Position numbers and translations under genes: made by a program. Under the pieces are notes generated by a model, which saw nothing but the letters and a program-made list of their open reading frames with translations, did not search any database and was not told the DNA's origin. From Ruminococcus sp. (lineage in GTDB: Bacteria; Bacillota; Clostridia; Oscillospirales; Ruminococcaceae), in NCBI GenBank assembly GCA_017519145.1, contig JAFWTA010000030.1, positions 124,001 through 188,000 on the forward strand: 64,000 bases of DNA, written 5' to 3'. Of this stretch, positions 1-8,726 are shown one piece after another. The stretch's first letter is position 1; each line of letters opens with the position of its first letter.

Positions 1-255
1 CAGATCGTTGAGGAGACTCTTCAGAAAGCTAATCTTGACGGCAAAGGTATTACAACACATAAGCTTCGTCATACAGCAGCAACTCTTATGTACCAGTATG
101 GTGATGCAGATGTACTTACTTTAAAGGAACTCCTCGGACACGCGAGTATTTCTACAACCGAAATATATACCCATCTCAACGACGAAAACGTCAGGAATGC
201 TATTGAGAGCAATCCGCTTTCCAAAGTTACATCACAAAATGATGATGATAAATAA
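1..255 (+). CDS. Tyrosine recombinase/integrase, C-terminal part (5' end outside window)
   Basis: The first 84 codons read in frame from base 1 to a TAA stop at 253-255. The peptide carries the C-terminal catalytic half of a tyrosine recombinase: HKLRHT (the H-x-x-R box), then LLGHASISTTEIYTH, which supplies the second His and the Tyr nucleophile. Such enzymes cut and rejoin DNA through a 3'-phosphotyrosine; members include XerC/XerD-type housekeeping recombinases and integrases of mobile elements. The N-terminal part lies upstream, so neither subtype nor mobility can be judged. The tail is Asp-rich and no attachment-site repeat is visible next to it. Confidence 0.88.
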   Translation, partial: QIVEETLQKANLDGKGITTHKLRHTAATLMYQYGDADVLTLKELLGHASISTTEIYTHLNDENVRNAIESNPLSKVTSQNDDDK

Positions 256-278
256 AATGCAAAAGAGCTTTTTTACTG

Positions 279-307
279 TTGCAAAATCGTTTGATTTGTA
301 GTATAAT
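279..307 (+). promoter_or_regulatory. SigA-type promoter for asnB
   Basis: TTGCAA at 279-284 and TATAAT at 302-307 are separated by exactly 17 bp. The asnB start codon is about 43 nt downstream of the -10 box. Confidence 0.75.
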
Positions 308-350
308 ATTTGGGGAGATTTAGTAGATATAAAATCGGAGGAACGCATAT

Positions 351-2222
351 ATGTGTGGAATCGTAGGTTTTACGAATAATATTGACAATTCTGACGAAGT
401 TCTCGAAAAAATGATGGACCGTATAAGACACAGGGGTCCTGACGCTGAAGGCAAATATGTTGACGATGACATTGCTCTCGGTCACAGAAGACTGAGTATC
501 ATTGATATAAGCTCAAGCGGTGATCAGCCCATCTTCAATGAAGACGGTTCTCTCGTTATCATCTTTAACGGTGAGATCTATAACTATATGGAGATACGCG
601 AAAAGCTCGTCGAATCAGGTCACAGCTTTAAAACAAATACCGATACCGAGGTACTTATCCACGGATATGAACAATACGGTGAAAAGCTTCTCAATATGCT
701 TCGCGGAATGTTCTCATTTGTGATCTGGAACAAGAACAAAAAGGAGCTTTTCGGTGCAAGGGACTTCTTCGGGATCAAGCCTATGTACTATGCAAATATG
801 AATGGTACTCTTATGTTTGGCTCGGAAATAAAAAGCTTCCTTGAACATCCTAAGTTTGTAAAAGAGCTTAATACTGATGCGCTTGAGAACTATCTCACCT
901 TCCAGTACTCCCCTACTTCCGAAACTTTCTTTAAAAATGTTTACAAGCTTCCGCCTGCTCATTATTTCCGCTTCAAGGATGGAAAATTCGAGGCTAAGCG
1001 TTACTGGGACGTAAAATTCAACGCTGACGGAAAGCCGCAGCTCGATGAATGGGTTAACAGGATATCCGATACCTTCCATAACTCCGTTGCGGCACATAAA
1101 ATTGCCGATGTTGAAGTCGGCTCATTCCTCTCCAGCGGCGTTGATTCAAGCTATGTAGCTGCAATCGCCGATGTTGACAAGACCTTTACGGTCGGATTCG
1201 GCAGCGATGAAAAATATAACGAGATAGGCTGGGCAAAGAACTTCTCAGCTGCTATCGGAAAAGAAAATACCAGCAAGGTCATCACTCCCGAGGAATACTG
1301 GGACAGCCTTTCTATGATACAGTATCACATGGATGAACCTCTTGCAGACCCATCTGCTGTGGCGCTTTACTTTGTATGCAACATTGCCTCGGATAAGCTG
1401 AAAGTAGTTCTTTCTGGCGAAGGTGCAGATGAGATCTTCGGCGGTTATAATGTTTACAGTGATCCTGACGGCACACTTTATGACAAGCTGCCCCGTCCTA
1501 TAAAAAGAGGCATCGGCAAAATAGCTTCAAAGCTTCCGGCAAGACGCGGCGTTAACTTCTTCGTCCGCAAGGGCAAGGATGTTGAAGAGCGATTTATAGG
1601 TAATGCCTATATGTTTACCCCCGCTGACAGAAAGGCACTTCTGAAAATAACTACAGAAGCTCCCGATCCTACTGAAATAACAGCTCATTTTTACAAAAAC
1701 GTAAAGGGCAAGGATGACGTAACAAAAATGCAGTACCTTGACCTTCATATGTGGATGGCAGGAGATATCCTCCTAAAGGCTGATAAAATGAGTATGGCAA
1801 ATTCTCTGGAGCTCAGAGTCCCCTTCCTCGATAAAGAGGTGATGGCTCTTGCCGAAAAGATACCTACTAAATACAGAGTTACTCATGATAAAGGCACTGA
1901 CGAGACCAAGTACATTACAAAATACGCTATGCGTCTCGCAGCTAAAAAAGACACTCCCGAGCAGACTGCGAAAACAGCAGCCAAAAAGAAGCTGGGCTTC
2001 CCTGTTCCCATCAGAGTATGGCTGAAGGAAGACAAGTATTATGAGCTGGTAAAAAGCTATTTTGAGGGCGAAAGCTCACAGAAATTCTTCAATACCGCTC
2101 CCCTGATGAAGCTTCTTGACGACCACCGTTCAGGTAAGGCAGATAACAGCCGCAAGATATGGACTGTTTTCATCTTCCTTGTATGGTATAAGGTCTATTT
2201 TGAGAATGACGGAAAATATTGA
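351..2222 (+). CDS. asnB: Asparagine synthase (glutamine-hydrolysing)
   Basis: Converts aspartate, glutamine and ATP to asparagine and glutamate in the cytoplasm. The 623-residue protein starts MCGIVGF, so Cys2 becomes the N-terminal nucleophile of the class II glutaminase domain (about residues 2-200). The synthetase domain follows, with the PP-loop FLSSGVDSS near residue 260 and the conserved VVLSGEGADEIFGGY block near 350. Length matches the AsnB family. The start is fixed by the essential MCG and a GGAGG ribosome-binding site about 9 nt upstream. It is the first gene after a strong promoter and is followed 15 nt later by the HD-domain gene, so the two are probably co-transcribed, possibly with pyrB. 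Confidence 0.95.
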   Translation: MCGIVGFTNNIDNSDEVLEKMMDRIRHRGPDAEGKYVDDDIALGHRRLSIIDISSSGDQPIFNEDGSLVIIFNGEIYNYMEIREKLVESGHSFKTNTDTEVLIHGYEQYGEKLLNMLRGMFSFVIWNKNKKELFGARDFFGIKPMYYANMNGTLMFGSEIKSFLEHPKFVKELNTDALENYLTFQYSPTSETFFKNVYKLPPAHYFRFKDGKFEAKRYWDVKFNADGKPQLDEWVNRISDTFHNSVAAHKIADVEVGSFLSSGVDSSYVAAIADVDKTFTVGFGSDEKYNEIGWAKNFSAAIGKENTSKVITPEEYWDSLSMIQYHMDEPLADPSAVALYFVCNIASDKLKVVLSGEGADEIFGGYNVYSDPDGTLYDKLPRPIKRGIGKIASKLPARRGVNFFVRKGKDVEERFIGNAYMFTPADRKALLKITTEAPDPTEITAHFYKNVKGKDDVTKMQYLDLHMWMAGDILLKADKMSMANSLELRVPFLDKEVMALAEKIPTKYRVTHDKGTDETKYITKYAMRLAAKKDTPEQTAKTAAKKKLGFPVPIRVWLKEDKYYELVKSYFEGESSQKFFNTAPLMKLLDDHRSGKADNSRKIWTVFIFLVWYKVYFENDGKY

Positions 2223-2237
2223 TTTACAGGAGATAAT

Positions 2238-2906
2238 ATGCCAAGTATAGTTACTTATAAGTATATAAAACAAAATCCCGATATTATGGAGTATATCCGC
2301 CGCGCCGACAAGGCTCTCGAAGCGCTGGGATATACAGAGCACTCATTTCCCCATGTGGAAAAGGTTGCTCATACCTCGGCAATGATACTTGAAACACTGG
2401 GATATGATGAGAGGACTGTGGAACTTGCAAGGATCGCTTCCATAATGCACGATATAGGCAATGTTATTAACAGAGTCGATCACGCTCAGAGCGGTGCTGT
2501 TATGGCGTTCAGACTGCTCGATAACCTGAGTATGCCCGCAGACGAGATATGCTCTATCATTTCCGCTATCGGTAATCATGATGAAGGTACAGGTCAGCCC
2601 CTTGACGCTATATCGGCTGCTATGATAATCGGCGACAAGACCGATGTAAGAAGAAGCCGTGTCCGCAACCATGATCTGCTCACCTTTGATATCCATGACC
2701 GAGTAAATTACGCCGTAGTCAAATCAAACGTAAGGTTCAACGACAGCAGGACCTCTATTATTCTTGAACTCCAGATCGATACGGAAATATCTTCTGTGCT
2801 TGAATATTTTGAGATATTTATGGAGCGTATGCTGCTGTGCAGAAGAGCTTCTAAGTTTCTTGGAGTGCAGTTTGAAATGATGATAAATGACAGTAAAATA
2901 CTGTAA
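2238..2906 (+). CDS. HD-domain phosphohydrolase, function unassigned
   Basis: A 222-residue cytoplasmic protein of the HD superfamily, metal-dependent phosphohydrolases acting on nucleotides or phosphodiesters. Visible metal-ligand candidates are His39 or His45, the His71-Asp72 pair in IMHDIGN, His114 in GNHDE and Asp133 in IIGDKTD. The C-terminal third has a beta-rich look and no recognised second domain. It is spaced 15 nt after asnB and 22 nt before pyrB, with an AGGAGA ribosome-binding site. The context suggests co-expression with amino-acid and pyrimidine synthesis, but no substrate can be assigned. Confidence 0.82.
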   Translation: MPSIVTYKYIKQNPDIMEYIRRADKALEALGYTEHSFPHVEKVAHTSAMILETLGYDERTVELARIASIMHDIGNVINRVDHAQSGAVMAFRLLDNLSMPADEICSIISAIGNHDEGTGQPLDAISAAMIIGDKTDVRRSRVRNHDLLTFDIHDRVNYAVVKSNVRFNDSRTSIILELQIDTEISSVLEYFEIFMERMLLCRRASKFLGVQFEMMINDSKIL

Positions 2907-2928
2907 ATAATATAACGGAGGTTCAAAT

Positions 2929-4011
2929 ATGTTTTCAGAGTATCAGCATCTAATCGATCTGAATGATTATCCTGTTTCATGGTGGAAGAGTGTGGTAGAG
3001 CTCGGAGAAAAGATATACCACTCCCCTGCTGATTATGCTCATGTATGCGATGGAAAGATCATGGCTACACTTTTCTATGAGCCGTCCACAAGAACACAGA
3101 TGTCTTTCCAGACAGCTATGATAAGACTTGGCGGACAGATAATCGGCTTTGATAATCCTGCAAATTCATCTGTTGCCAAGGGGGAGACAATAAAGGATAC
3201 AACCAAGATAGTCAGCAACTATGCGGACGTACTTGTTATTCGTCATCCTGTTGCAGGCGCAGCTAAGGCAGCTTCTCTCACCTCCGACTGCTCTGTTATA
3301 AACGCAGGTGACGGCGGACATCTCCATCCTACACAGACTCTCACCGATCTGCTCACTCTGAAAATCGAGAAAAAAACATTATCAGGTCTTACGATCGGAA
3401 TGTGCGGAGATCTTCTTAACGGAAGGACCGTTCATTCACTCTGCAAGGCTCTTAGTATGTTTGAGAACAATAAATTTGTGTTTATATCTACTTCTGAGCT
3501 CGGTATGCCTGCCTATATCAAGGATATCATAAAGGCAAACGGAAGCAGCTTCACTGAGGTCAACACGCTGGAGGAGGCGATCGGAAGCCTTGATGTGCTT
3601 TATATGACAAGAATACAGCAGGAGCGCTTTGCAAGCGAGGAAGAATACCTTGCTCAGAAGAATACCTATGTTCTCGACAAGAAAAAGATGCTTCTTGCCG
3701 CTAAGGATATGATCGTTATGCATCCCCTGCCGAGAGTTGACGAGATCACAGTTGAAGTAGATGACGACGAGAGAGCAATGTACTTCAAACAGGCTAAATA
3801 CGGTATGTATGTCCGTATGGCTCTTATAATGACTATACTCAAGGAGAAAAAGCCTTCGGAGACTCTGAAAGGTAAAGTATTTACCGGAGTAAGATGCAGT
3901 AATCCGAGATGTATCACTAATCATGAGGAGTATCTTCCCAAGAGTTTCCGTTCAAGTGGAGATGAAACTCTCCTTGAATGCGAATACTGCGACGAAAGAA
4001 AACTTATATAA
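2929..4011 (+). CDS. pyrB: Aspartate carbamoyltransferase with a fused PyrI-type zinc-binding tail
   Basis: Catalyses carbamoyl phosphate + aspartate to N-carbamoyl-aspartate, the committed step of pyrimidine synthesis. The catalytic part (about residues 1-310) shows the carbamoyl-phosphate loop EPSTRT (residues 51-56), HPTQTLTDLL and HPLPRVDE. The last ~45 residues are not part of a normal PyrB. They hold Cys323, Cys328, Cys351 and Cys354 in the order and spacing C-x4-C-x22-C-x2-C, almost that of the E. coli regulatory subunit PyrI (Cys109, 114, 138, 141). The PyrI nucleotide-binding domain itself is absent. The start has CGGAGG 9 nt upstream. A strong terminator follows immediately, so pyrB ends the transcription unit. 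Confidence 0.95.
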   Translation: MFSEYQHLIDLNDYPVSWWKSVVELGEKIYHSPADYAHVCDGKIMATLFYEPSTRTQMSFQTAMIRLGGQIIGFDNPANSSVAKGETIKDTTKIVSNYADVLVIRHPVAGAAKAASLTSDCSVINAGDGGHLHPTQTLTDLLTLKIEKKTLSGLTIGMCGDLLNGRTVHSLCKALSMFENNKFVFISTSELGMPAYIKDIIKANGSSFTEVNTLEEAIGSLDVLYMTRIQQERFASEEEYLAQKNTYVLDKKKMLLAAKDMIVMHPLPRVDEITVEVDDDERAMYFKQAKYGMYVRMALIMTILKEKKPSETLKGKVFTGVRCSNPRCITNHEEYLPKSFRSSGDETLLECEYCDERKLI

Positions 4012-4019
4012 GACAGTTA

Positions 4020-4054
4020 TTCCGTACAGAAAAACATCTGTACGGAATTTTTTT
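4020..4054 (+). terminator. Rho-independent terminator after pyrB
   Basis: An 11-bp perfect stem (TTCCGTACAGA paired with TCTGTACGGAA) with a 6-nt loop is followed by seven T residues. It begins 9 nt after the pyrB stop. Confidence 0.92.
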
Positions 4055-4300
4055 GCTTATTTCAAAAAATTTTTTGAAAGGATTCCGCACCTCACCTGTT
4101 ACAATTTGATCTTTACAGGTATTATTTGTGGACTTATACCTTCCCTTTTTCTGTCGGATGATCAAAACTTCGGTGTAAAGCTTGCCAAGCTTACAGATCA
4201 TTTTGCTGCTTTCAGTATAATCTCCGTTGCTTCCGTTCTTGCTCTTCTCGTTGTATCATGGATGTTATCGTCGGTAATATATGAGCATAAAGAGTTATGA
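4055..4300 (+). other. Possible small two-helix membrane ORF or gene remnant
   Basis: Between two terminators a frame stays open to a TGA at 4298-4300 and encodes two convincing hydrophobic segments: NLIFTGIICGLIPSLFL and, after a polar loop, FAAFSIISVASVLALLVVSW. No ATG or GTG start is in this frame after the terminator. A TTG near 4107 is possible but has no good ribosome-binding site. The frame extends back through the terminator into pyrB, where it is only a shadow. It may be a decayed membrane-protein gene or a small protein with a non-canonical start. Nothing else is visible in this ~290-base stretch. Confidence 0.25.
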
Positions 4301-4308
4301 TAAAATAA

Positions 4309-4338
4309 AAACAGGCAGATGTGATCATCTGCCTGTTT
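4309..4338. terminator. Bidirectional terminator between converging units
   Basis: A perfect 13-bp stem (AAACAGGCAGATG and its complement) with a TGAT loop is flanked by T-rich tracts on both strands. It mainly serves the minus-strand FkbM gene ending at 4342. Confidence 0.88.
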
Positions 4339-4341
4339 CTT

Positions 4342-5430
4342 TTACAATGTAGCGTATAAATTGGTTTCCCACGCAGGGATATACAGCTGATGCCTGATAT
4401 ACAGCTTATACGATGGATTGAGCTTCTTGATAAGTAATGGCAGCTCAAATATATCCTCGTTTCTGTGGTACAACGAAACCATCATTTTAGGAGCGTAGTG
4501 CGAGATGGTACGGGCTGCTCCCCAGATAGCCTCTCTCTCGAAGCCTTCAACATCCATTTTTATTATTGTTGCAGGCTTTTTGGCAAGAACACTGTCAACG
4601 GAAAGTGCGCTTACCATATTATCAGATGAAGCGCTTATTGCCGACTGGCGTCCTGCCTTCGCAGAGAACGGAAGCTCTGTATCAACGCACCATGCCGCAG
4701 CATTATATGCATAAACGTGAGGCATTCCGTCAACAAATTTCGCCAGCTTCTTGAAATTCTTCTTGTCGGGCTCGAGGGCATATATAGAAACATACTTGCC
4801 GTGAGTAAACTCAAGAACTTCCTTTATAGTATCGCCGTTATATGCTCCGAGATCCACATAGACCTCATTGAGATTGGGCTTTATTATCTTCTTGTATATC
4901 TCAGCCTTCGGAGTTGTGACAGCGGAGAGGTACTCGATCTTGCCGCTGATCTTGAAGTTGATTATATTGGCGTATACTTTTCGCGAATAATCATCTGCGA
5001 GACTGTCGTATACCTGCTGTATCTTGTCAGCGTGCTCCATGCAGTACTCATATGTAAAGATACCGCCGCCTATTACAGGAACATCGGGCACATACAATGT
5101 GTGCTTGGAAGCAATGGCATGAACTTTGTCCACTATCTCCTGATAGCCTGCAGCAAAAGCAAGCACCACAACGAAATCATCAACAGCTTCTTCTATCTCT
5201 GATAGCTTATGGACTCTGTAACCCTCAAAAGAATGTCCGCGCACAAAATCATCGCTTGCAAAAATACCTGCTACAGTTATTTTTTTGTTACGGAAAACAG
5301 ACATGATCTTCAATGCTCCGTCGCCCATACCGTAAATGAATATGGGGCGCTTTTCAGCCTTCAGTCTGTCCCAGCTGGATTGTTTTTCTGTTATAAACGA
5401 GAGCATTCTCCCAATCACCTCTGAAATCAA
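4342..5430 (-). CDS. FkbM-family SAM-dependent methyltransferase
   Basis: 362 residues. The N-terminal ~130 residues look like a small nucleotide-fold domain (IFIYGMGDGALKIM, then IFASDDF) as seen in sugar- or nucleotide-modifying proteins. The FkbM domain follows, with the SAM motif VYVDLGAYNGDTIKE near residue 187 and the acidic post-motif IIKMDVEGFEREAI near 284. FkbM enzymes methylate hydroxyl groups on polysaccharides or secondary metabolites; the acceptor here is unknown. Its start overlaps the stop of the PH-domain gene by 4 nt, so the two are translationally coupled. No glycosyltransferases lie nearby to indicate the polymer. Confidence 0.85.
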   Translation of the reverse strand: MISEVIGRMLSFITEKQSSWDRLKAEKRPIFIYGMGDGALKIMSVFRNKKITVAGIFASDDFVRGHSFEGYRVHKLSEIEEAVDDFVVVLAFAAGYQEIVDKVHAIASKHTLYVPDVPVIGGGIFTYEYCMEHADKIQQVYDSLADDYSRKVYANIINFKISGKIEYLSAVTTPKAEIYKKIIKPNLNEVYVDLGAYNGDTIKEVLEFTHGKYVSIYALEPDKKNFKKLAKFVDGMPHVYAYNAAAWCVDTELPFSAKAGRQSAISASSDNMVSALSVDSVLAKKPATIIKMDVEGFEREAIWGAARTISHYAPKMMVSLYHRNEDIFELPLLIKKLNPSYKLYIRHQLYIPAWETNLYATL

Positions 5431-5849
5431 AAATCTCCGTCGTGGTCATTCATATCACCGTAATCATCGTAGTGATCGTTACCTGAATGGAAGCCCATCA
5501 TATCTCTTCCTCTTATGCCGTACTTATCTCTCATAACAGTAAGGTATTTATCAATGAGCTCTGAGACCTTTCTGACATTTTTTATACAGTGGACCTCTTT
5601 TGAAGGAGTATCAGCATCGCGGCTGTAGATGATTATAGTACCGCAGTTGAACAGACGCTGAAAGAACGGATACTTTACCTTTTTATCGGTTATCTTGTAA
5701 AGATCTATCTCATCCTCATCAATACTTAGGAACCCTGTTCTTGTAACGAATTTTGATTCGGTAAGGTAATAACGCGTGAAAGTAAGAGGCAGACCGAAAA
5801 GTGAACGTTTTTTATCTGTCCATACATAGTCGAAAGCATTTTTTTTCAT
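5427..5849 (-). CDS. Bacterial PH-domain protein (YdbS/DUF304-like) with His/Asp-rich tail
   Basis: About 140 residues. YYLTESKFVTRTGFLSIDEDEIDLYKITD followed by the QRLFNCGTIIIYS segment is typical of the bacterial PH (bPH2) fold found in membrane-associated proteins, but no transmembrane helix is present. The last ~25 residues (GFHSGNDHYDDYGDMNDHD) are rich in His, Asp and Gly and could bind metal. I place the start at the ATG at 5847-5849 because GGAGG lies 8 nt before it; a TTG 15 nt upstream overlaps that ribosome-binding site. It is the first gene of the pair with the FkbM methyltransferase. Confidence 0.7.
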   Translation of the reverse strand: MKKNAFDYVWTDKKRSLFGLPLTFTRYYLTESKFVTRTGFLSIDEDEIDLYKITDKKVKYPFFQRLFNCGTIIIYSRDADTPSKEVHCIKNVRKVSELIDKYLTVMRDKYGIRGRDMMGFHSGNDHYDDYGDMNDHDGDF

Positions 5850-6006
5850 AACCTGATCCTCCAATCTGTTAATAAGCAGACCTCTGTACTACTATTTTAC
5901 CACATAACGCCCCAATAGTCAACTATATTCTTTAAGAAAACTGTTAAAACCGCAGATCATATAACTTATTAAAATGCAGTTTTTTCGTAAAAATACAAAA
6001 AAAGGC

Positions 6007-6035
6007 TTTACAAAAACGTTTTTATATGGTATAAT
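6007..6035 (+). promoter_or_regulatory. SigA-type promoter for rpsO-pnp
   Basis: TTTACA at 6007-6012 and TATAAT at 6030-6035 with a 17-bp spacer. Confidence 0.85.
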
Positions 6036-6041
6036 ATTATC

Positions 6042-6123
6042 ACCGTGTACTTGGTCCGGGGCTTGTCCTCGACTTTCACCCCCCACTGAGTTAGCGGAAT
6101 ATTTTATTTAAGAGGTGCTTCAA
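6042..6123 (+). promoter_or_regulatory. G/C-rich 5' leader of rpsO, possible S15 autoregulatory site
   Basis: About 80 nt between the predicted transcription start and the rpsO start are much more G/C-rich than the flanks (a GGTCCGGGGC block and a run of six C), and G and C blocks can pair around 6055-6086. In several bacteria S15 represses its own mRNA through a structured leader. The location fits, but I could not confirm a known S15-binding fold. Confidence 0.4.
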
Positions 6124-6390
6124 ATGTTATTGAAGGATGAAAAGACAGCTGTTATTGAGGCTAACAGAACACACGAAAACGACACAGGATCTCCTGAGGT
6201 TCAGATCGCTATCCTCACAAGAAGGATCAACGACCTTACAAACCACCTCAAGACCCACAAGAACGATCACCACTCAAGAAGAGGTCTTCTCAAGATGGTT
6301 GGTCACAGACGTAACCTTCTCGGCTATCTCAAGAAGAAGGATATCAACAGATACCGTGCTATCGTAGAGAAGCTCGGTCTCCGTAAGTAA
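6124..6390 (+). CDS. rpsO: 30S ribosomal protein S15
   Basis: Primary 16S rRNA-binding protein of the small subunit platform. The 88-residue sequence has the family signatures [14 protein letters not shown] and [24 protein letters not shown] and ends in [11 protein letters not shown]. The start is the ATG at 6124: AGAGGTG at 6111-6117 is its ribosome-binding site, and the GTG inside that site is too close to serve as a start. The length equals that of B. subtilis S15 to within one residue. It is followed by pnp, the arrangement also found in E. coli. Confidence 0.97.
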   Translation: MLLKDEKTAVIEANRTHENDTGSPEVQIAILTRRINDLTNHLKTHKNDHHSRRGLLKMVGHRRNLLGYLKKKDINRYRAIVEKLGLRK

Positions 6391-6401
6391 TCACGAGTAC
6401 G

Positions 6402-6433
6402 AAGGCAGCGGGGTGTTTATACCCTTCTGCCTT
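6402..6433 (+). terminator. Stem-loop after rpsO (terminator or attenuator)
   Basis: AAGGCAG pairs with CTGCCTT, with an inner GGGT/ACCC pairing. Only a short T tract follows, so partial read-through into pnp is likely. Confidence 0.55.
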
Positions 6434-6458
6434 TACGTCTATCAGAGTGCAGGGATTA

Positions 6459-6514
6459 GAAGTCAGAGGTAAGGGTCGGAAAATCTTGTTTACAGGCTTT
6501 TACCTCTAACTTCT
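6459..6514 (+). promoter_or_regulatory. Long stem-loop in the rpsO-pnp intergenic region (possible RNase processing site)
   Basis: A 15-nt arm at 6459-6473 pairs with 6500-6514 with a single mismatch, leaving a 26-nt loop. In E. coli the stem-loop between rpsO and pnp is cut by RNase III and allows PNPase to repress its own synthesis. Position and shape here are analogous; the sequence homology is not claimed. Confidence 0.55.
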
Positions 6515-6560
6515 AAAGGCTCTCCTCTGATAAAAAATAATCAAATTGGAGGCAGATTAT

Positions 6561-8675
6561 ATGTTTGAAAACTACAGAACATTTGAAACGACATATGCGG
6601 GCAGACCGCTTATCGTCGAGACAGGCAAGACCTGCGGACTTTCCAACGGTTCCTGCTGGGTAAGATACGGCGAAACAGTCGTAATGGCTAACGTAACTGC
6701 AAGCGCAAAGCCCAGAGAGGGTATCGATTTCTTCCCTCTTTCCGTTGACTATGAAGAGAGACTCTACTCCGTCGGCAGGATCCCCGGCTCTTTCACAAAG
6801 CGTGAGGGCAAGCCCTCAGAAAAGGCTATCCTTACATCCCGCTGCGTTGACAGACCTATCCGTCCTCTCTTCCCCAAGGATATGAGAAACGACGTTTCGG
6901 TAGTTATGACAGTTCTCGCAGTAGAGCCTGATAACTCTCCCGAGATCGCAGGTATGATCGCTACTTCAATAGCTATCTCCATTTCGGATATTCCTTGGAA
7001 CGGTCCTATTGCAGGCATCAATGTTGGTCTCGTTGACGGTGAGATTGTTCTCAATCCTACTCTTGAACAGAGAGCTAAAACAGACCTTACTCTTACAGTT
7101 GCAGGTACTGCTGAAAAGATCGTTATGATCGAAGCAGGCGCTAACGAGGTTCCCGAGGACACAATGCTTGAGGCTATCCTCAAGGGTCATGAAGAGATCA
7201 AGAAGATGGTCGCTTTCATCAGTGATATCCGTGCTCAGATCGGTAAGCCCAAGTTCACATTCGAGTCAATGGAAGTTGACCACGATATGTTTGATGCTAT
7301 CGAAGCATTTGCAGCTGACCGCGTAAAGGTCGCACTTGATACAAACGACAAGAACGTGCGTGATGAGAGACTTGCTCCTATCGTTGACGATATCCACGCA
7401 AACTTCGATGAAAAGTATCCCGAGCAGATACCCATGATCGACGAGTGCATCTACAAGCTTCAGAAGAAGATCGTTCGTACATGGCTCTATGAGGGCAAGC
7501 GTGTTGACGGCCGCGGAATTGACGAGATCCGTCCTCTTGCTGCTGAAGTCGGCGTTCTCCCCCGTGTACACGGTTCAGGTCTCTTCACAAGAGGTCAGAC
7601 GCAGGTACTTACCATCGCAACTCTCGGACCTGTCAGCGATTCACAGAAGATCGACGGTCTCGATGAGGAAGATTCAAAGAGATATATGCACCAGTACAAC
7701 TTCCCGAGCTACTCCGTTGGCGAGACAAAGCCCAGCAGAGGTCCCGGACGTCGTGAGATCGGTCACGGTGCTCTTGCAGAGAGAGCTCTTGCTCCTGTTA
7801 TTCCTCCTGTTGAGGAATTCCCCTATGCACTCAGACTGGTTTCAGAGGTGCTTTCTTCAAACGGTTCCACATCACAGGGTTCTATCTGCGGTTCAACACT
7901 TGCTCTTATGGATGCAGGCGTTCCGATCAAGGCACCCGTTGCAGGTATCTCATGCGGACTTATTACTCTTCCCGACAGCGATGAATTTATGACAATGGTA
8001 GATATCCAGGGTCTTGAGGACTTCTTCGGCGACATGGATTTCAAGGTTGGCGGTACTCACAAGGGTATCACAGCTATTCAGGTCGATATCAAGGTTGATG
8101 GACTTACACCCGCTATCATCAAGGAAGCATTTGAGAAGACCAGAAAGGCTCGTCTCTATATCCTCGATGAGATCATGCTCAAGGCTATCCCCGAGAGCAG
8201 ACCTACTGTAAACAAGTACGCTCCCAAGATGCTCCAGACAAAGATCCCCGTTGATAAGATCCGCGAAGTCATCGGTCAGGGCGGTAAGGTCATCCAGAAG
8301 ATCTCCGCAGACTGTGATGTCAAGATCGACATCAGCGATGATGGTAATGTATTCATCAGCGGTGTAGATGGTGATAATGCAAACAAGGCTCTTCAGATAA
8401 TCCACACTATCGCTAACGATCCCGAGGTAGGCGCTATCTACAAGGGTAAGGTAGTAAGGATAATGGACTTTGGTGCTTTCGTTGAGATCGCTCCCGGCAA
8501 GGACGGTCTGGTACACATCTCCAAGCTGGACAAGCAGAGAGTCGAGAAGGTCGAGGATGTAGTTTCCATTGGCGACGAGATCGTTGTTAAGGTTACTGAG
8601 ATCGACCGTCAGGGCAGAATAAACCTCTCCCGTAAGGACGCTCTCGCTGAGATCGAAGCAAAGAAGAAAAACTAA
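6561..8675 (+). CDS. pnp: Polyribonucleotide nucleotidyltransferase (PNPase)
   Basis: 3'-to-5' phosphorolytic exoribonuclease and RNA degradosome component. About 704 residues with the full domain set: first RNase PH domain (from [15 protein letters not shown]), the helical linker, second RNase PH domain ([12 protein letters not shown], then [11 protein letters not shown] and the [18 protein letters not shown] core), a KH domain ([16 protein letters not shown] near 560) and an S1 domain ([20 protein letters not shown] near 625). The start is the ATG at 6561, 9 nt after GGAGG at 6548-6552; an in-frame TTG at 6546 overlaps that site. It is co-transcribed with or attenuated after rpsO. Confidence 0.97.
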   Translation: MFENYRTFETTYAGRPLIVETGKTCGLSNGSCWVRYGETVVMANVTASAKPREGIDFFPLSVDYEERLYSVGRIPGSFTKREGKPSEKAILTSRCVDRPIRPLFPKDMRNDVSVVMTVLAVEPDNSPEIAGMIATSIAISISDIPWNGPIAGINVGLVDGEIVLNPTLEQRAKTDLTLTVAGTAEKIVMIEAGANEVPEDTMLEAILKGHEEIKKMVAFISDIRAQIGKPKFTFESMEVDHDMFDAIEAFAADRVKVALDTNDKNVRDERLAPIVDDIHANFDEKYPEQIPMIDECIYKLQKKIVRTWLYEGKRVDGRGIDEIRPLAAEVGVLPRVHGSGLFTRGQTQVLTIATLGPVSDSQKIDGLDEEDSKRYMHQYNFPSYSVGETKPSRGPGRREIGHGALAERALAPVIPPVEEFPYALRLVSEVLSSNGSTSQGSICGSTLALMDAGVPIKAPVAGISCGLITLPDSDEFMTMVDIQGLEDFFGDMDFKVGGTHKGITAIQVDIKVDGLTPAIIKEAFEKTRKARLYILDEIMLKAIPESRPTVNKYAPKMLQTKIPVDKIREVIGQGGKVIQKISADCDVKIDISDDGNVFISGVDGDNANKALQIIHTIANDPEVGAIYKGKVVRIMDFGAFVEIAPGKDGLVHISKLDKQRVEKVEDVVSIGDEIVVKVTEIDRQGRINLSRKDALAEIEAKKKN

Positions 8676-8685
8676 ACGTATTACA

Positions 8686-8720
8686 AATACCGTGTACATA
8701 TTTGTACACGGTATTATTTT
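8686..8720 (+). terminator. Rho-independent terminator after pnp
   Basis: A perfect 13-bp stem (AATACCGTGTACA and complement) with a 4-nt loop, followed by an A/T-rich tail containing TTTT. Confidence 0.88.
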
Positions 8721-8726
8721 AATAAT

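Noticed and set aside
1-350. Edge of a prophage or integrative element
   Set aside because: Only the catalytic tail of a recombinase is seen, next to housekeeping genes, without direct repeats, tRNA or phage genes in the window.
7950-8699. Minus-strand open frame (249 codons) antisense to pnp
   Set aside because: Covers the KH/S1 part of PNPase and has no homology-like motif or ribosome-binding site.
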